A stretch of DNA of 64,000 nt from assembly GCF_001660705.2 (NCBI RefSeq), contig NZ_LYBV02000026.1, forward strand, positions 62,001-126,000. The letters are read 5' to 3'. This DNA is from Saccharicrinis aurantiacus (lineage in GTDB: Bacteria > Bacteroidota > Bacteroidia > Bacteroidales > Marinilabiliaceae). The position numbers were made by a program, and so were the translations under genes. Shown piece after piece: positions 46,103 through 55,626 of the stretch. Below the pieces are notes generated by a model, which saw only the letters and a program-made list of their open reading frames with translations, was not told the origin of the DNA and searched no databases. How positions within the stretch are numbered: the stretch's first letter is position 1; each line of letters begins with the position of its first letter.

Positions 46103-47425
46103 TTATACTAACTCTCCTTCTAAAGAAAATTTGGCAGCATTTGTTATTTTTAAGTTTATTATCTGACCAATTAAATCTTGGTTATCCGATTCAAAACGAA
46201 TGACTAGTTTACCTTCTGTATGTCCTGATAAATAGCCAGCTTTGCGATCTTTTTCTCTAACTAGAACCTTTAATGTTTTACCAACCTGAGATTTATTATA
46301 TGCATAAGTGTTTTCTGATAAGTCGTCACTTAATAAAGCAAAACGTCTTTTCTTTTCTTCAAGAGGGACGGTATCTTCCCATCTGTAAGAAGCTGCACCT
46401 GGTCGTGGTGAATACATTGCAATGTAAGCCATGTTGTATTTAAACTCATGCATTGCTTTACGTGTATTTTCAAACTGCTCTTCAGTTTCATCAGTAAAAC
46501 CAACAATAATATCGGTAAATACGGTTGCTTGTGGTAAAATACGTCTAAGCTCAGTCATGCTTTCTCGGTATCGCTCAAGTGAATGCTTTCTATTCATCTT
46601 AATTAATACTTTCTCATCACCACTTTGAATTGGGAAGTGAATTTGTTTACCTAAACAGTCATACTTCGCCATAATATGAAATATGTCCGTAGTCATATCC
46701 ATTGGATGTGGAGATGTAAAGTATACCCAAAACTCACTGTCAACTTCTTCTCCAATTTGGCCTACTTTTTCAAGTAGCTCAGGAAATAAAATTTCATCAC
46801 CTTTTTTATCTAAACCATAAGAGTTAACATTTTGCCCCAAAAGTGTTATTGTTTTATAACCTTCTTGTGCTAATCTTTTTACTTCAGATAATATTTCTTC
46901 TGATGATCGAGAGATTTCTCTACCTCTGGTATATGGAACCGCGCAATACGTACAAAATTTGTTGCATCCATTTTGAATTGGAATAAATGCTTCAAATTTT
47001 GAATTGTATTTTGGCTTTACATTCCAAAACATTTTTATTTCTTCACTATCAGTTTCTGGAACAACTGACAGAGATAAAGGATTTGTAATGCCATACTCAC
47101 CAAGCATTTTTGGTAACTGTGGTAATTCGGGCATCCCAAAAACAATATCAAATAGTTTTAAGAATTTTTCTTTATCAGCCGGTAATATACACCCCGAAAT
47201 AAATGTGATTAAACTCTTCTTGTTTTTCCACCTATTCCATTTCGATATTTTTGAGTAAACTTTATCAATTGCCTTTTGACGGACAGAACAAGCTAAAATC
47301 CCAATAATATTTGCATCCTCTTCCTTTTCAACACGCGTGCAACCTGCCGCTTCTAATACTGACGCCACGCGCTCTGAGTCGCTCATATTCATTTGGCATC
47401 CTAATGTCAGTAAAAAATATTTCAC
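46103..47425 (-). CDS. miaB: tRNA-2-methylthio-N6-isopentenyladenosine synthase (MiaB)
   Basis: 440 residues. N-terminal cluster domain with Cys10 (LGCQMN), Cys46 (ACSVRQKA) and Cys79 (SGC); radical-SAM motif CNKFCTYC with Cys154, Cys158, Cys161, followed by AVPYTRGRE; C-terminal TRAM domain (about 375-440). Family reaction: adds a methylthio group to i6A37 of tRNAs. ACSVRQKA and the start QMNMSDSERV fit MiaB better than MtaB or RimO. The terminator is immediately downstream. Confidence 0.92.
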   Translation of the reverse strand: MKYFLLTLGCQMNMSDSERVASVLEAAGCTRVEKEEDANIIGILACSVRQKAIDKVYSKISKWNRWKNKKSLITFISGCILPADKEKFLKLFDIVFGMPELPQLPKMLGEYGITNPLSLSVVPETDSEEIKMFWNVKPKYNSKFEAFIPIQNGCNKFCTYCAVPYTRGREISRSSEEILSEVKRLAQEGYKTITLLGQNVNSYGLDKKGDEILFPELLEKVGQIGEEVDSEFWVYFTSPHPMDMTTDIFHIMAKYDCLGKQIHFPIQSGDEKVLIKMNRKHSLERYRESMTELRRILPQATVFTDIIVGFTDETEEQFENTRKAMHEFKYNMAYIAMYSPRPGAASYRWEDTVPLEEKKRRFALLSDDLSENTYAYNKSQVGKTLKVLVREKDRKAGYLSGHTEGKLVIRFESDNQDLIGQIINLKITNAAKFSLEGELV

Positions 47426-47520
47426 TTTAACTATTTGTTTATGTTCAGAGATAAAAAGTAATCTCTAATGCTTAGTTTATTAATCCTTCCCTATTGCAAT
47501 TATCATACCCTAACAACAGA

Positions 47521-48180
47521 TTAAAAATAAACCTCTGCATGTATCTGCTCATTTGCTATTCCCTTGTTTTCAAGAATATCGTACGCATCATGTATCATAT
47601 TGCAATTTCCGCACAAATATACTTCAGTTTCTTTATCTAGCTCTATTTCTTGTAAATAATTTGTAAGTCTACCGGCATAGTCGCCCGATTTATCTCTAGA
47701 AGAACAAAGTACATACTTCTCTTTTTCGTACTCACTTCTTTCGTATCCTTCAGCCGCGCTTCTTACTCCGTGTATGATTTTATAATCCAAGTCAGGGTTT
47801 GATTTTACCATGCTATGAAATGGCGAAAGGCCTGTTCCGCTTGCAATAAAAAGATATTTGGTCTCATCCTTTTTCTTTTCGTTTAGGCCAAAATAGCCTA
47901 CAGGTTCTTCTACAACAACATTGTCGCCTGCTTTAAGCTTTTTTAATACAGGAGTAACCAATCCGTTTTCAACCTCTTTTACTAAAATCTCAATAAACGG
48001 AGCATCAACAGCACTGTAAATTGAATATTCACGCGTATGTATTCCGTTAGGAGGTCCAACACAAACATGTTGCCCGGCTGAAAATTCTAAATCATTCTTT
48101 TCAAAGCGTATAATAAAAGCTGTATCGGTTAAGTGTCTTATTTCTAATATTTCATGATAGTTTAGTCTTTGTCTGCTCAT
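47521..48180 (-). CDS. Ferredoxin-NADP reductase-like flavoprotein
   Basis: 219 residues, only the FAD and NAD(P) domains. FAD-binding REYSIYSA (50-57), nucleotide loop ASGTGLSPFHSM (113-124), and C-terminal VYLCGNCNMIHDAYDIL followed by HAEVYF. No ferredoxin domain is fused. Family role: electron transfer between NAD(P)H and a ferredoxin or flavodoxin partner. 95 bp upstream of miaB on the same strand; MiaB needs reduced partners, so a functional tie is possible but unproven. Confidence 0.87.
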   Translation of the reverse strand: MSRQRLNYHEILEIRHLTDTAFIIRFEKNDLEFSAGQHVCVGPPNGIHTREYSIYSAVDAPFIEILVKEVENGLVTPVLKKLKAGDNVVVEEPVGYFGLNEKKKDETKYLFIASGTGLSPFHSMVKSNPDLDYKIIHGVRSAAEGYERSEYEKEKYVLCSSRDKSGDYAGRLTNYLQEIELDKETEVYLCGNCNMIHDAYDILENKGIANEQIHAEVYF

Positions 48181-48340
48181 TATCTAATAGTTTTATTCCA
48201 ATTTTAAATCAGACAATAAAGTCTGTTAATATTCCACTTTTAAACCCTTAGACTACTAAAATGTTCAACAATTTTGCTGCTTTAGCAATCTACTTGTGAG
48301 TTTATTCATTAAATTTATATTTTTATAAGTCCATTTATGA

Positions 48341-48371
48341 TTTGCTAATCATGTCACCCTATATAAATTTG
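48341..48371 (+). promoter_or_regulatory. Bacteroidota-type promoter of ppk1
   Basis: TTTG (48341-48344), 19-nt spacer, TAAATTTG (48364-48371): a full match to the TTTG/TAnnTTTG consensus. Transcription would start only a few bases before the ATG at 48382, giving a near-leaderless mRNA. Confidence 0.65.
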
Positions 48372-48381
48372 ATGTCATACA

Positions 48382-50430
48382 ATGTTAGAAAATAGCTTTA
48401 GAAGTAAGGAAATTAGCTGGTTATCTTTTAATAATAGAGTTTTGCAAGAGGCGGCTAGAGATAATGTTCCTTTAGTTGAGAGAATAAAGTTTTTAGGAAT
48501 ATACTCGAATAACATGGATGAGTTTTTTCGAGTTCGTGTTGCAATTTTAAAGCGCTTAAGTCAACTTGATAAAAATTCGGTTTTTGAAGGAGGATCCCCC
48601 AAGGAAATTTTAAAGCAAATACACGATATTGTTTTATTGCAATCGATTAAATTTTCGATGGCTTATGATAAAATTCTCAGTGATCTTGCAGAGAATAATA
48701 TTTACTTGATTAACGAAAATGATTTATCCCCTGATCAGGGCGAATTTGTAAAACGCTACTTCCAACGTAAGGTTCGGGGTCATTTAATGCCAATTATTTT
48801 ATCGAAAAAACGCCAATTACACGATTTGGCAGATGACGGAATTTACTTGGCAATTTACTTAAAGGATACCGAGAATGATAAAATGAACTATGCTTTAATT
48901 GAAATTCCACCAAGTATAGATCGTTTTGTTTTGTTGCCATCAACAGATGGTAAAAAGTATGTTATGTTATTAGATGACGTAATAAGATACGAGCTTAAAG
49001 ATATTTTTTACATGTTTAAGTTTGACGAAATAAAGGCATATACTTTTAAATTAACTCGCGATGCGGAGTTGGATATTAACGACGATATATCAGAGAGTTA
49101 TGTGAAAAAGATATCAAAGAGTCTTGAGCGACGTAAGGAAGCAATACCGGTTCGATTTGTTCATGATAAAGAAATGCCTGAGGAATTACTCAATATTTTA
49201 TTGAAGAAACTGAATTTTAAATCAGGCGATGCAGTAATCCGTGGTGGGAGATACCATAATTTTAAAGATTTTATTGGTTTTCCTAAGTTTGGTAGTAGCA
49301 CAGGTATGAGCTACCCAAAATTACCAGGGATACCCCATAAGGATATTAAGCCATCACAATCTTTCTTTAATATAATTACGAAGAAGGATTTACTATTACA
49401 TTTTCCGTATCACTCATTCGAAAATTTTATTGATTATCTGCGCGAAGCTTCAATAGACCCAACGGTTAGTGCTATAAAAATTACGATTTATAGAGTTGCA
49501 AAACAGTCGGCTGTGATGAATTCGCTCATTAATGCTGCTCGTAACGGAAAGAAGGTTACTGCCGTAATGGAGCTTCAAGCTAGATTTGATGAGAAGGCAA
49601 ATATTGCATGGGCCAACCGACTAGAAAATGCAGGGGTAAGAGTTATTTTTGGTGTTCCAGGGCTTAAAGTTCACGCAAAATTATGTATTGTAACAAGAAA
49701 AGAAAGAGGACGTTTTTCTGACTATGCCTGTATTGGAACTGGTAATTTTAATGAAGATTCTGCAACCATATTTGCCGATCATTTATTATTTACAAAGCAT
49801 ATTGGTATAACCACCGAAATTAATTCAATATTCGATTTCTTTCACAAGAATTACAACATACCAGAATTTAAACATTTATTAGTTGCTCCATTTTGTTTAA
49901 GAAATACAGTGGAGACTTATATCGAGAAAGAAATTGCAAACGCCGCAGAAGGTAAGAAAGCACGTATTGATATAAAACTTAATAATTTGGTTGATTACAA
50001 TTTAATTCAATTGATATATCGTGCCAAATCATCAGGAGTAGAGGTGCGATTAAACATACGTGGTATGAACTCTCTTTATTCAGATTTTAAAGATGAAGCC
50101 GGGCCAATAGAATCCATAGGTATTATTGATCGCTTTCTTGAGCATTCAAGGATATTTGTATTTCATAATAATGGCGATGAAAAATTCTTTATTTCTTCAG
50201 CTGATTTAATGACTCGAAATTTAGACAGAAGAATTGAGGTTGCTTGTCCTATTTACGATAAACGCTTACAAAAGGAGATACGTTTAATGCTTAACTATCA
50301 ATTAAAAGATAATTGTTCGGCACGTATATTAGATAACAAGTTAGTGAATGAGTTAAGGCCAAGGGCAGAAGGTGAACCTGAGTTTAGATCTCAATTAGAA
50401 TTTTATAATTGGCTTCAAGATCAAAAGTGA
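48382..50430 (+). CDS. ppk1: Polyphosphate kinase 1
   Basis: 682 residues in the usual four-domain order: N-terminal SKEISWLSFNNRVLQEA (about 8-24), head domain, and two PLD-like C-terminal domains. Catalytic His431 lies in LKVHAKLCIV; AVMELQARFDEKANIAWANR precedes it, and GTGNFNEDSA follows. Family reaction: reversible transfer of ATP gamma-phosphate to polyphosphate. Monocistronic by context. The ATG fits the normal N-terminus despite the very close promoter. Confidence 0.96.
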   Translation: MLENSFRSKEISWLSFNNRVLQEAARDNVPLVERIKFLGIYSNNMDEFFRVRVAILKRLSQLDKNSVFEGGSPKEILKQIHDIVLLQSIKFSMAYDKILSDLAENNIYLINENDLSPDQGEFVKRYFQRKVRGHLMPIILSKKRQLHDLADDGIYLAIYLKDTENDKMNYALIEIPPSIDRFVLLPSTDGKKYVMLLDDVIRYELKDIFYMFKFDEIKAYTFKLTRDAELDINDDISESYVKKISKSLERRKEAIPVRFVHDKEMPEELLNILLKKLNFKSGDAVIRGGRYHNFKDFIGFPKFGSSTGMSYPKLPGIPHKDIKPSQSFFNIITKKDLLLHFPYHSFENFIDYLREASIDPTVSAIKITIYRVAKQSAVMNSLINAARNGKKVTAVMELQARFDEKANIAWANRLENAGVRVIFGVPGLKVHAKLCIVTRKERGRFSDYACIGTGNFNEDSATIFADHLLFTKHIGITTEINSIFDFFHKNYNIPEFKHLLVAPFCLRNTVETYIEKEIANAAEGKKARIDIKLNNLVDYNLIQLIYRAKSSGVEVRLNIRGMNSLYSDFKDEAGPIESIGIIDRFLEHSRIFVFHNNGDEKFFISSADLMTRNLDRRIEVACPIYDKRLQKEIRLMLNYQLKDNCSARILDNKLVNELRPRAEGEPEFRSQLEFYNWLQDQK

Positions 50431-50532
50431 TGAGATTATTCATATATAGATACTCATGCAATTGAGTTTTATCATAAATCATGAATGTAACAATGTACAA
50501 TTTTGCACTAGTTAAAAATTAAGCAAAGGACG

Positions 50533-51564
50533 ATGGGTAAAATGAAAGCTCTTGTAAAGGCAAAACCAGAAAAGGGAATCTGGATGCAAGAAGTAGAATT
50601 GCCAAAAGTTGGAGTAAATGATGTTTTGATTAAGGTTGCTAAAACAGCTATTTGCGGAACGGATTTACATATATATTTATGGGACGATTGGGCCAAAAGA
50701 ACCATTAATACACCAATGGTTGTAGGCCATGAGTATGTTGGCTATGTGGCCGAAGTGGGTTCTGAAGTTAAGGAGTTTAAAGAGGGAGATAGGGTTACAG
50801 GAGAAGGACATATTGCCTGCGGACATTGCAGAAACTGTAGAAGAGGAAGACAGCATATTTGCGAAAATACAATAGGTATTGGTGTTAATATCGATGGTTC
50901 GTTTGCTGAGTATGTAAAAGTTCCGGCCACTAATGTAATGAAAGTTCACCCTAAAATTTCCGATGAAGTTGCTTCAATCATGGATCCGTTCGGAAATGCA
51001 ACACATACAACGTTGAGTTTTCCAATAATTGGGGAAGATGTTTTGGTAACAGGTTCTGGTTTAATAGGAAGCATGTGTGTTGCTATTGCAAAGTTTGCAG
51101 GAGCAAGATATGTTGTGGCTACAGAAACGAATGAATATAGAGCTAAACTGGCAAAACAGATGGGCGCAACGCGAGTTGTAAATCCGTTAAAAGAGAATTT
51201 GCAAGATGTTGTAGCTGAAATGGATCTGAAAGGCTTTGATATTGGTTTAGAATGTTCAGGTAACCCACATGCTTTTAGCTCAATGATTGAGCATATGTAT
51301 AATTCAGGCAAAATATCAATGCTGGGGATATTACCAGAGACCACTACGGTTGATTGGAATAAAATTATTTTTAAGGGCTTAACCTTAAAGGGTATTTATG
51401 GACGCGAAATGTATGAAACTTGGTACCATATGGAACAAATGCTTCTATCAGGTATCAACCTAGAACCTATGATTACACATAGATTTGGTGTTGATGATTT
51501 CCAAAAAGGTTTTGATATTATGGAGACGGCAAATAGTGGTAAAGTAATATTGAATTGGGATTAG
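50533..51564 (+). CDS. tdh: L-threonine 3-dehydrogenase
   Basis: 343 residues, zinc alcohol-dehydrogenase fold. Catalytic zinc ligands Cys41 (ICGTDLH), His66 and Glu67 (VGHEYVG); structural zinc Cys96, 99, 102, 110 ([16 protein letters not shown]); Rossmann loop [21 protein letters not shown] is typical of Tdh. Reaction: L-threonine to 2-amino-3-ketobutyrate with NAD. The usual partner kbl is not adjacent. ATG at 50533 or 50542. A terminator lies 73 bp downstream. Confidence 0.94.
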   Translation: MGKMKALVKAKPEKGIWMQEVELPKVGVNDVLIKVAKTAICGTDLHIYLWDDWAKRTINTPMVVGHEYVGYVAEVGSEVKEFKEGDRVTGEGHIACGHCRNCRRGRQHICENTIGIGVNIDGSFAEYVKVPATNVMKVHPKISDEVASIMDPFGNATHTTLSFPIIGEDVLVTGSGLIGSMCVAIAKFAGARYVVATETNEYRAKLAKQMGATRVVNPLKENLQDVVAEMDLKGFDIGLECSGNPHAFSSMIEHMYNSGKISMLGILPETTTVDWNKIIFKGLTLKGIYGREMYETWYHMEQMLLSGINLEPMITHRFGVDDFQKGFDIMETANSGKVILNWD

Positions 51565-51636
51565 TTTTATAATACGAACACTCATATTTCAAAGTTCTCA
51601 AGCTTGTTGCGAGAATTCTGAAAATAAGTTATAAAC

Positions 51637-51680
51637 AAAAAGCAGTAAGTTTTAGGTTGGCCAAGATTACTGCTTTTTTT
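51637..51680 (+). terminator. Terminator of tdh
   Basis: Stem AAAAAGCAGTAA (51637-51648) / TTACTGCTTTTT (51667-51678) with an 18-nt loop that contains the small palindrome TTGGCCAA; T-run 51674-51680. Confidence 0.85.
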
Positions 51681-51744
51681 GTATCTCTGATTTTATGGAA
51701 AATATCTACTTGCTTACCGAAATCAAAAAACAGCCTATATAGCC

Positions 51745-51989
51745 TTCGGAAAATCCGAAAGCTCGAATGCATTTTAAATAAAGATTTCGGGAAACCCGCC
51801 GGACCTATTTAAATTTAAATTCACCTTTTGGAAATCCCGACAAGCTGTTTTTAATTTTATAACGGTTTTCGGAAAGTCCGATACGCCTATTTATATTTAA
51901 ATATGCTTTCGGAAAATCTGGAGGACTTATTTAAGGTTAGGCTCATCTTTCGGAAATCCGGTAAAGCTCATTGTACAGCATTATTTATT
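51745..51989. repeat. Degenerate tandem array of about six 41-bp units with palindromic heads
   Basis: Units begin at 51745, 51786, 51827, 51868, 51908 and 51949, so the period is 41, 41, 41, 40, 41 bp. Each opens with a small inverted repeat: TTCGGAAAATCCGAA, TTCGGGAAACCCG, TTTGGAAATCCCG, TTCGGAAAGTCCGA, TTCGGAAAATCTGG, TTCGGAAATCCGG. The AT-rich rest shares a loose GCCTATTTAAATTTAAAT. A worn copy may precede the first (51704-51744, CAGCCTATATAGCC). Arms change in a paired way between unit 1 (CGGA/TCCG) and unit 2 (CGGG/CCCG). It fills the 541-bp tdh-uvrA spacer between the tdh terminator and the uvrA promoter; no ORF is present there. Function unknown. Confidence 0.8.
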
Positions 51990-52067
51990 GTTTGCACATT
52001 TTTATTGATCAATTGGGGATATATAATAATGTGAATAATTAAAGCTCAAATGTAAACTGTATTTATT

Positions 52068-52075
52068 TACCTTTG
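52068..52075 (+). promoter_or_regulatory. Candidate -7 box of uvrA
   Basis: TACCTTTG matches TAnnTTTG, 30 bp before the uvrA ATG. No TTTG is found at the expected -33 distance. No SOS-like operator was recognised. Confidence 0.5.
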
Positions 52076-52105
52076 TTTCATAATAAAAACTGAGAATAAA
52101 TAAGT

Positions 52106-54973
52106 ATGAGTTCAGAGATAAAAAGCACCACCGAAAATCAAGAGGAATATATTGAAGATGGTAAAATTACGGTTTTAGGTGCCCGAGTTCATAATCTGCA
52201 AGACATAGATATTGAGTTTCCTCGAAACGAGTTAGTTGTTATTACGGGTTTAAGTGGTAGTGGTAAATCATCTTTAGCTTTTGATACTATTTATGCCGAG
52301 GGCCAACGTCGATATATCGAAACATTCTCAGCCTATGCACGTCAGTTTTTAGGTAATATGGAACGACCCGATGTTGATAAAATAACCGGATTAAGTCCTG
52401 TAATCTCCATCGAACAAAAAACTACTAATAAAAATCCTCGTTCCACAGTTGGCACTATCACCGAGATATACGATTTCCTTCGTTTATTATATGCTCGTGC
52501 AGGAGTTGCATATTCGTACAACACAGGCGAAAAAATGGTGAAATACACCACTGAGAAAATATTAGATTTGATATTTGATAATTTCGAGGGTAAAAAGGTA
52601 TACATCTTAGCCCCATTGGTGAATAACCGTAAGGGACATTATAAAGAACTATTTGAGCAAATTAGAAAAAAAGGCTACCTACATGCACGTGTGGATGGAG
52701 AGATAGTTGAGCTGGATCACGGTTACAAGTTAGATCGTTATAAAAACCACAGCATCGAAATGGTGGTAGACCGTACAAAGGTTAATGCAAAAGACAGAAA
52801 GCGATTGACCGAGTCCGTAGAGCTTGCTATGAAAAATGGGAAAGGCATTATGATGATGCTAAATGCAGATACGGATGAAGCAAAATATTACTCTCAAAAA
52901 TTAATGTGTCCCACAAGTGGAATTTCATACAGCGAACCAGCTCCACATAATTTTTCATTTAATTCGCCACAAGGCGCTTGTTCAAAGTGTAAAGGATTAG
53001 GCGTTATTGATGAGGTTGATATTGAAAAAGTGATCCCTGATGATAAGTTAAGTATACATGCTGGCGGAATTGTACCTCTTGGAAAATATAAAAACAGTTT
53101 AATATTTTGGCAAATTGAGGCTTTGGCCGAAAAGCATAATTTCACTATTAAAACGCCAATTAAAAATATTCCAGAAGAAGCTCTTGACGATATCTTACAT
53201 GGTTCAAGCGAGCCTATTACACTTAAAAATACACCGCTCGGAAATACATCAAACTACTTTGCAAGTTTTGAGGGTGTTATAAAATACGTTATTCAGCAGC
53301 AAAGCAACGATACTTCAAAGAAGGCCAAAAAATGGGCCATGCAATTTGTTACCAATTCAATTTGTCCTAGTTGTAACGGACAGCGTTTGAAAAAAGAGTC
53401 GCTTCATTTTAAAATTGCTGATAAAAACATAGCGGAACTCGCTCAAATGGATTTAAACCAATTGGCAGATTTATTTGAGGGGATTGAAAAACAACTTGAC
53501 AATAAGCAGAAAGCAATTGCAAGCGAACTTCTAAAGGAAATTAGAAATCGCCTAGGTTTTCTTCTCGATGTTGGGTTAACCTATCTATCCTTAAATCGAA
53601 CGGCAAATACATTATCCGGTGGTGAGAGCCAACGTATTAGGTTGGCAACGCAAATTGGCTCACAGTTGGTTAATGTACTTTATATATTAGATGAACCTAG
53701 CATTGGTTTGCATCAGCGCGATAATCATAAATTGATTCAATCGCTGAAGCAGCTGCGGGATACCGGTAATTCTATTCTAGTTGTGGAACACGATAAGGAT
53801 ATGATGATGGAAGCCGATCACCTGATTGATATGGGACCATTTGCAGGCCGACATGGAGGAGAGGTTGTGGCACAAGGTAAACCCGAGGAAGTGATTAAAC
53901 ACAACTCTTTAACTGCCGATTACCTGAATAATAAAAAATGTATTGAGGTTCCAAAAACCCGACGAAAAGGGAATGGTAATAAACTAGTACTTCATAAGGC
54001 AAGTGGTAATAATTTAAAGGGTATTACGGTTAAATTTCCATTGGGAAAACTGATTTGTATTTCAGGAGTTTCGGGTAGTGGGAAATCTACCTTGATAAAC
54101 GAAACTCTTTACCCAATTTTAAATCAGCATGTATATAATTCGGTAAAAGATCCGATGCCATTTAAGAAAATAGATGGATTAGAGCATGTAGATAAAGTTG
54201 TGGATGTGGATCAATCACCTCTTGGCAGAACGCCACGTTCGAACCCTGCTACCTATACCAAAATGTTCGATGAAATTCGAAAGCTATTTACGGGTCTGCC
54301 AGAATCAAAAATAAGAGATTATAAACCGGGCCGATTTTCATTTAACATGGCCGGTGGTCGATGTGAAACATGCAAAGGTGGAGGCGTTCAGGTAATTGAG
54401 ATGAATTTTCTACCTGATGTAATGGTCGATTGTCCTGAGTGTAATGGAAAACGATACAATCGCGAGACTTTAGAAGTTCGATATAAAGGAAAATCGATTA
54501 GCGATGTGCTTAACCTTACCATTAATCAGGCCGTTGAATTTTTTGAGGCTATCCCCAAAATAGCATCTAAACTTAAGGTGCTGCAGCAAGTGGGCTTGGG
54601 TTATATCACACTTGGTCAACCTTCTACTACGCTTTCTGGTGGTGAATCACAACGCGTGAAATTAGCCAGTGAATTGGCAAAAAAAGATACTGGTAAAACG
54701 ATCTATATTCTAGATGAACCTACAACAGGCCTACATTTCGAAGATATCCGAGTGTTACTCGAAGTTGTAAACCGCCTGGTTGATAAAGGAAATACGGTTA
54801 TCGTAATTGAGCACAATCTCGATGTGATTAAAGTAGCCGACCATGTAATTGATATTGGTAAAGAAGGCGGCCGTTTTGGTGGTGAATTATTATGTGAAGG
54901 AACTCCTGAGCAAGTAGCTAAAAATAAAGAAAGCTTTACCGCTAAGTTTTTACGTGAAGAGCTGAAAAAGTAA
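52106..54973 (+). CDS. uvrA: Excinuclease ABC subunit A
   Basis: 955 residues, two ABC ATPase halves. First Walker A GLSGSGKSS near residue 48, second GVSGSGKST near 655; signatures NTLSGGESQRIRLATQIGS and TTLSGGESQRVKLASELAK; C-terminal zinc module CETCKGGG/CPECNGK intact. In the first zinc module the pattern is Cys268-x2-Ser271 then Cys292-x2-Cys295, so one cysteine of the standard set is missing; I believe this is shared by Bacteroidota UvrA. Role: damage recognition in nucleotide excision repair. The GNAT gene follows after 33 bp. Confidence 0.97.
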   Translation: MSSEIKSTTENQEEYIEDGKITVLGARVHNLQDIDIEFPRNELVVITGLSGSGKSSLAFDTIYAEGQRRYIETFSAYARQFLGNMERPDVDKITGLSPVISIEQKTTNKNPRSTVGTITEIYDFLRLLYARAGVAYSYNTGEKMVKYTTEKILDLIFDNFEGKKVYILAPLVNNRKGHYKELFEQIRKKGYLHARVDGEIVELDHGYKLDRYKNHSIEMVVDRTKVNAKDRKRLTESVELAMKNGKGIMMMLNADTDEAKYYSQKLMCPTSGISYSEPAPHNFSFNSPQGACSKCKGLGVIDEVDIEKVIPDDKLSIHAGGIVPLGKYKNSLIFWQIEALAEKHNFTIKTPIKNIPEEALDDILHGSSEPITLKNTPLGNTSNYFASFEGVIKYVIQQQSNDTSKKAKKWAMQFVTNSICPSCNGQRLKKESLHFKIADKNIAELAQMDLNQLADLFEGIEKQLDNKQKAIASELLKEIRNRLGFLLDVGLTYLSLNRTANTLSGGESQRIRLATQIGSQLVNVLYILDEPSIGLHQRDNHKLIQSLKQLRDTGNSILVVEHDKDMMMEADHLIDMGPFAGRHGGEVVAQGKPEEVIKHNSLTADYLNNKKCIEVPKTRRKGNGNKLVLHKASGNNLKGITVKFPLGKLICISGVSGSGKSTLINETLYPILNQHVYNSVKDPMPFKKIDGLEHVDKVVDVDQSPLGRTPRSNPATYTKMFDEIRKLFTGLPESKIRDYKPGRFSFNMAGGRCETCKGGGVQVIEMNFLPDVMVDCPECNGKRYNRETLEVRYKGKSISDVLNLTINQAVEFFEAIPKIASKLKVLQQVGLGYITLGQPSTTLSGGESQRVKLASELAKKDTGKTIYILDEPTTGLHFEDIRVLLEVVNRLVDKGNTVIVIEHNLDVIKVADHVIDIGKEGGRFGGELLCEGTPEQVAKNKESFTAKFLREELKK

Positions 54974-55006
54974 TTAAACTACATTAAATATTTTATAAGA
55001 ATAAAA

Positions 55007-55519
55007 ATGATTGCTCTTGAACCGTTTCTAGAATCTGACTTTGATAGATTTATTTCTTGGATTGTTGATGAAAAAATGATGTTTCAATTCGCAGGCCCTG
55101 CATTTACATTTCCTGTTTCTCATCAACAATTAAAGCAATATATATTAGCTGAAAATAGATTAATTTATAAGGTGATTGAAACCAAATCGAGCAGGGTAAT
55201 TGGTCATGCTGAGATTAATAATATCGATGTAAGCAATAAGAGCGCGCGTTTATGCAGAATACTGATTGCCGAAGAGCAAGATAGAAATAAGGGGTATGGC
55301 AGAATGTTAATTCACCTGCTTCTTGAAGTCAGTTTTTCGAAACTAAATTTACATCGTATTGATTTAGGTGTGTTTGATAATAATATAGGTGCAATTAAGT
55401 GTTACGAGAAGTGTGGGTTTCAGAAAGAGGGTTTATTGCGAGATACCTTCTTAATAGATGATGAGTATTTCTCAACCTATAACATGAGTATCCTGAAAAG
55501 AGAATGGAATAAGCCATAA
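55007..55519 (+). CDS. GNAT acetyltransferase, RimJ/RimL-like
   Basis: 170 residues, one GNAT domain: acetyl-CoA loop IAEEQDRNKGYGRMLIHLLL (about 92-111), then LNLHRIDLGVFDNNIGAIKC and YEKCGFQKEGLLRD typical of the RimJ/RimL group that acetylates protein N-termini or small amines. 33 bp after uvrA, possibly co-transcribed. Target unknown. Confidence 0.85.
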   Translation: MIALEPFLESDFDRFISWIVDEKMMFQFAGPAFTFPVSHQQLKQYILAENRLIYKVIETKSSRVIGHAEINNIDVSNKSARLCRILIAEEQDRNKGYGRMLIHLLLEVSFSKLNLHRIDLGVFDNNIGAIKCYEKCGFQKEGLLRDTFLIDDEYFSTYNMSILKREWNKP

Positions 55520-55557
55520 AATAGATTAGAGATTACCATTAATAGCCTGTTAGGCAG

Positions 55558-55588
55558 TTTGTGAAGCCTATAGATTTTTATAGCTTTG
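55558..55588 (+). promoter_or_regulatory. Bacteroidota-type promoter of the dipeptidyl peptidase gene
   Basis: TTTG (55558-55561), 19-nt spacer, TAGCTTTG (55581-55588): a full consensus match, 38 bp before the ATG at 55627. Confidence 0.7.
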
Positions 55589-55626
55589 CTGCTGTATTAA
55601 CTATATCAACATAAACACTTTTTTCG

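Noticed and set aside
48212-48227. Operator-like CAGAC-N6-GTCTG upstream of the FNR-like gene
   Set aside because: Only 5-bp arms; expected often by chance in spacers of this length.
51745-51989. CRISPR array
   Set aside because: The period is regular, but the heads vary too much between copies, the tails resemble each other instead of being unique spacers, and there are no cas genes.
52106-54973. Defective UvrA because one zinc-module cysteine is Ser
   Set aside because: All ATPase motifs and the other zinc module are intact, and this change is, to my knowledge, usual in Bacteroidota UvrA, so it is not treated as damage.
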